64,000 nt of DNA from Fluctibacter corallii (GTDB lineage: Bacteria; Pseudomonadota; Gammaproteobacteria; Enterobacterales; Alteromonadaceae), in NCBI RefSeq assembly GCF_025751585.1, contig NZ_JAOWKX010000003.1:138323-202322 (forward strand), written 5' to 3'. Positions within the stretch are counted from its first letter, which is position 1. The number at the start of each line of letters is the position of its first letter. The translations under genes and the position numbers were made by a program. The notes under the pieces are model-generated. The model searched no databases. It was not told the origin of the DNA and saw only the letters and a program-made list of their open reading frames with translations. Shown piece after piece: positions 63,658 through 64,000 of the stretch.

Positions 63658-64000
63658 TTGCAACATCAATTTTCTCACATTCTTCGCGTTTATCGTGATC
63701 GCCGTTTACTTAATGTATTTTTATTTGGCATTGCCAGTGGTTTTCCATGGGTCATGATTGGATCTGCCATGACCGCTTGGTTAAAAGAAGATGGCCTCTC
63801 TCGTTCGGCAATCGGTTTTTTTGGCTCTATTTTTATTGCATATTCTATTAATTTTTTGTGGTCGCCTCTCTTAGATAGAATCAAGTTGCCTTACCTTGGG
63901 CTTCGGCGAGGCTGGATATTTACTACGCAAATTGGCATTGTGGTGAGCTGCTGCATTCTGGCAACCATGGATATATCAAACAGTTTGTACATGATTGCCA
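63658..64000 (+). CDS. AmpG-like MFS permease, 5' part only
   Basis: An open frame runs off the window end. It reads FLFGIASGFPWVMIGSAMTA, then WLKEDGLSRSAIGFFG and SINFLWSPLLDRIKLPYLG, the N-terminal pattern of AmpG muropeptide permeases (DUF/MFS_1). The start is taken as TTG 63658, after an in-frame stop at 63637-63639; no ATG is available nearby. Whether it is true AmpG (anhydromuropeptide import for peptidoglycan recycling) cannot be settled from the fragment. Confidence 0.7.
   Translation, partial: MQHQFSHILRVYRDRRLLNVFLFGIASGFPWVMIGSAMTAWLKEDGLSRSAIGFFGSIFIAYSINFLWSPLLDRIKLPYLGLRRGWIFTTQIGIVVSCCILATMDISNSLYMIA

Overview
The window looks like chromosomal DNA of a marine gammaproteobacterium, most likely an Alteromonadales (Alteromonadaceae-like) species. 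The evidence is the set of housekeeping genes (ilvIH, maoP, rraB, rapA, rluA, plsC, deaD, fused cysG, a PIN-PhoH protein, a DUF3718 protein, a PrsT-type TPR lipoprotein), the moderate GC content and a Fur-type operator. No taxonomic search could be run.

Layout. 1-286: tandem 106-bp partial tRNA-Gly repeats ending in an intact tRNA-Gly(GCC). 565-11776: an iron-siderophore locus. A six-gene minus-strand operon encodes a PLP decarboxylase, amine N-monooxygenase, MFS exporter, fused acyltransferase/NIS synthetase, FhuF-like reductase and membrane acyltransferase. It is divergent from a TonB receptor across a near-perfect Fur box and resembles the bisucaberin/putrebactin type of dihydroxamate pathway. 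11806-13965: a TPR-sulfotransferase and a DUF4442 protein. 13966-17900: small cassette-like genes separated by attC-like sites with no integrase in view (a CALIN-like array), ended by IS256 and IS66 relics. 19317-35190: ordinary chromosomal genes.

35202-55940 is the most unusual part: about 20.7 kb bounded by two 140-bp direct repeats (about 89% identical by hand alignment). Each repeat carries the 3' end of the same small membrane-protein gene, as expected of an element inserted at a gene 3' end. Inside are a TSUP permease/LysR pair and a divergent two-arm biosynthetic locus. Minus arm: two ATP-grasp ligases, MFS, cysteine dioxygenase, DUF1611 (DgcN-like) protein and Fe(II)/2OG oxygenase. 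Plus arm: haem-oxygenase-like diiron oxidase, MFS, [2Fe-2S] ferredoxin, three ATP-grasp ligases, a 30-codon ORF coupled to its neighbours, a very short RND adaptor and an RND pump. No NRPS, PKS or carrier-protein gene is present. I infer that five ATP-grasp enzymes build an exported, oxidised, possibly sulfur-containing oligopeptide-like metabolite. I do not recognise this combination as a characterised pathway; the product is unknown.

55879-64000: small membrane proteins, PIN-PhoH, rapA, rluA, a DUF3530 protein, an unknown protein and the start of an AmpG-like permease that runs off the window.
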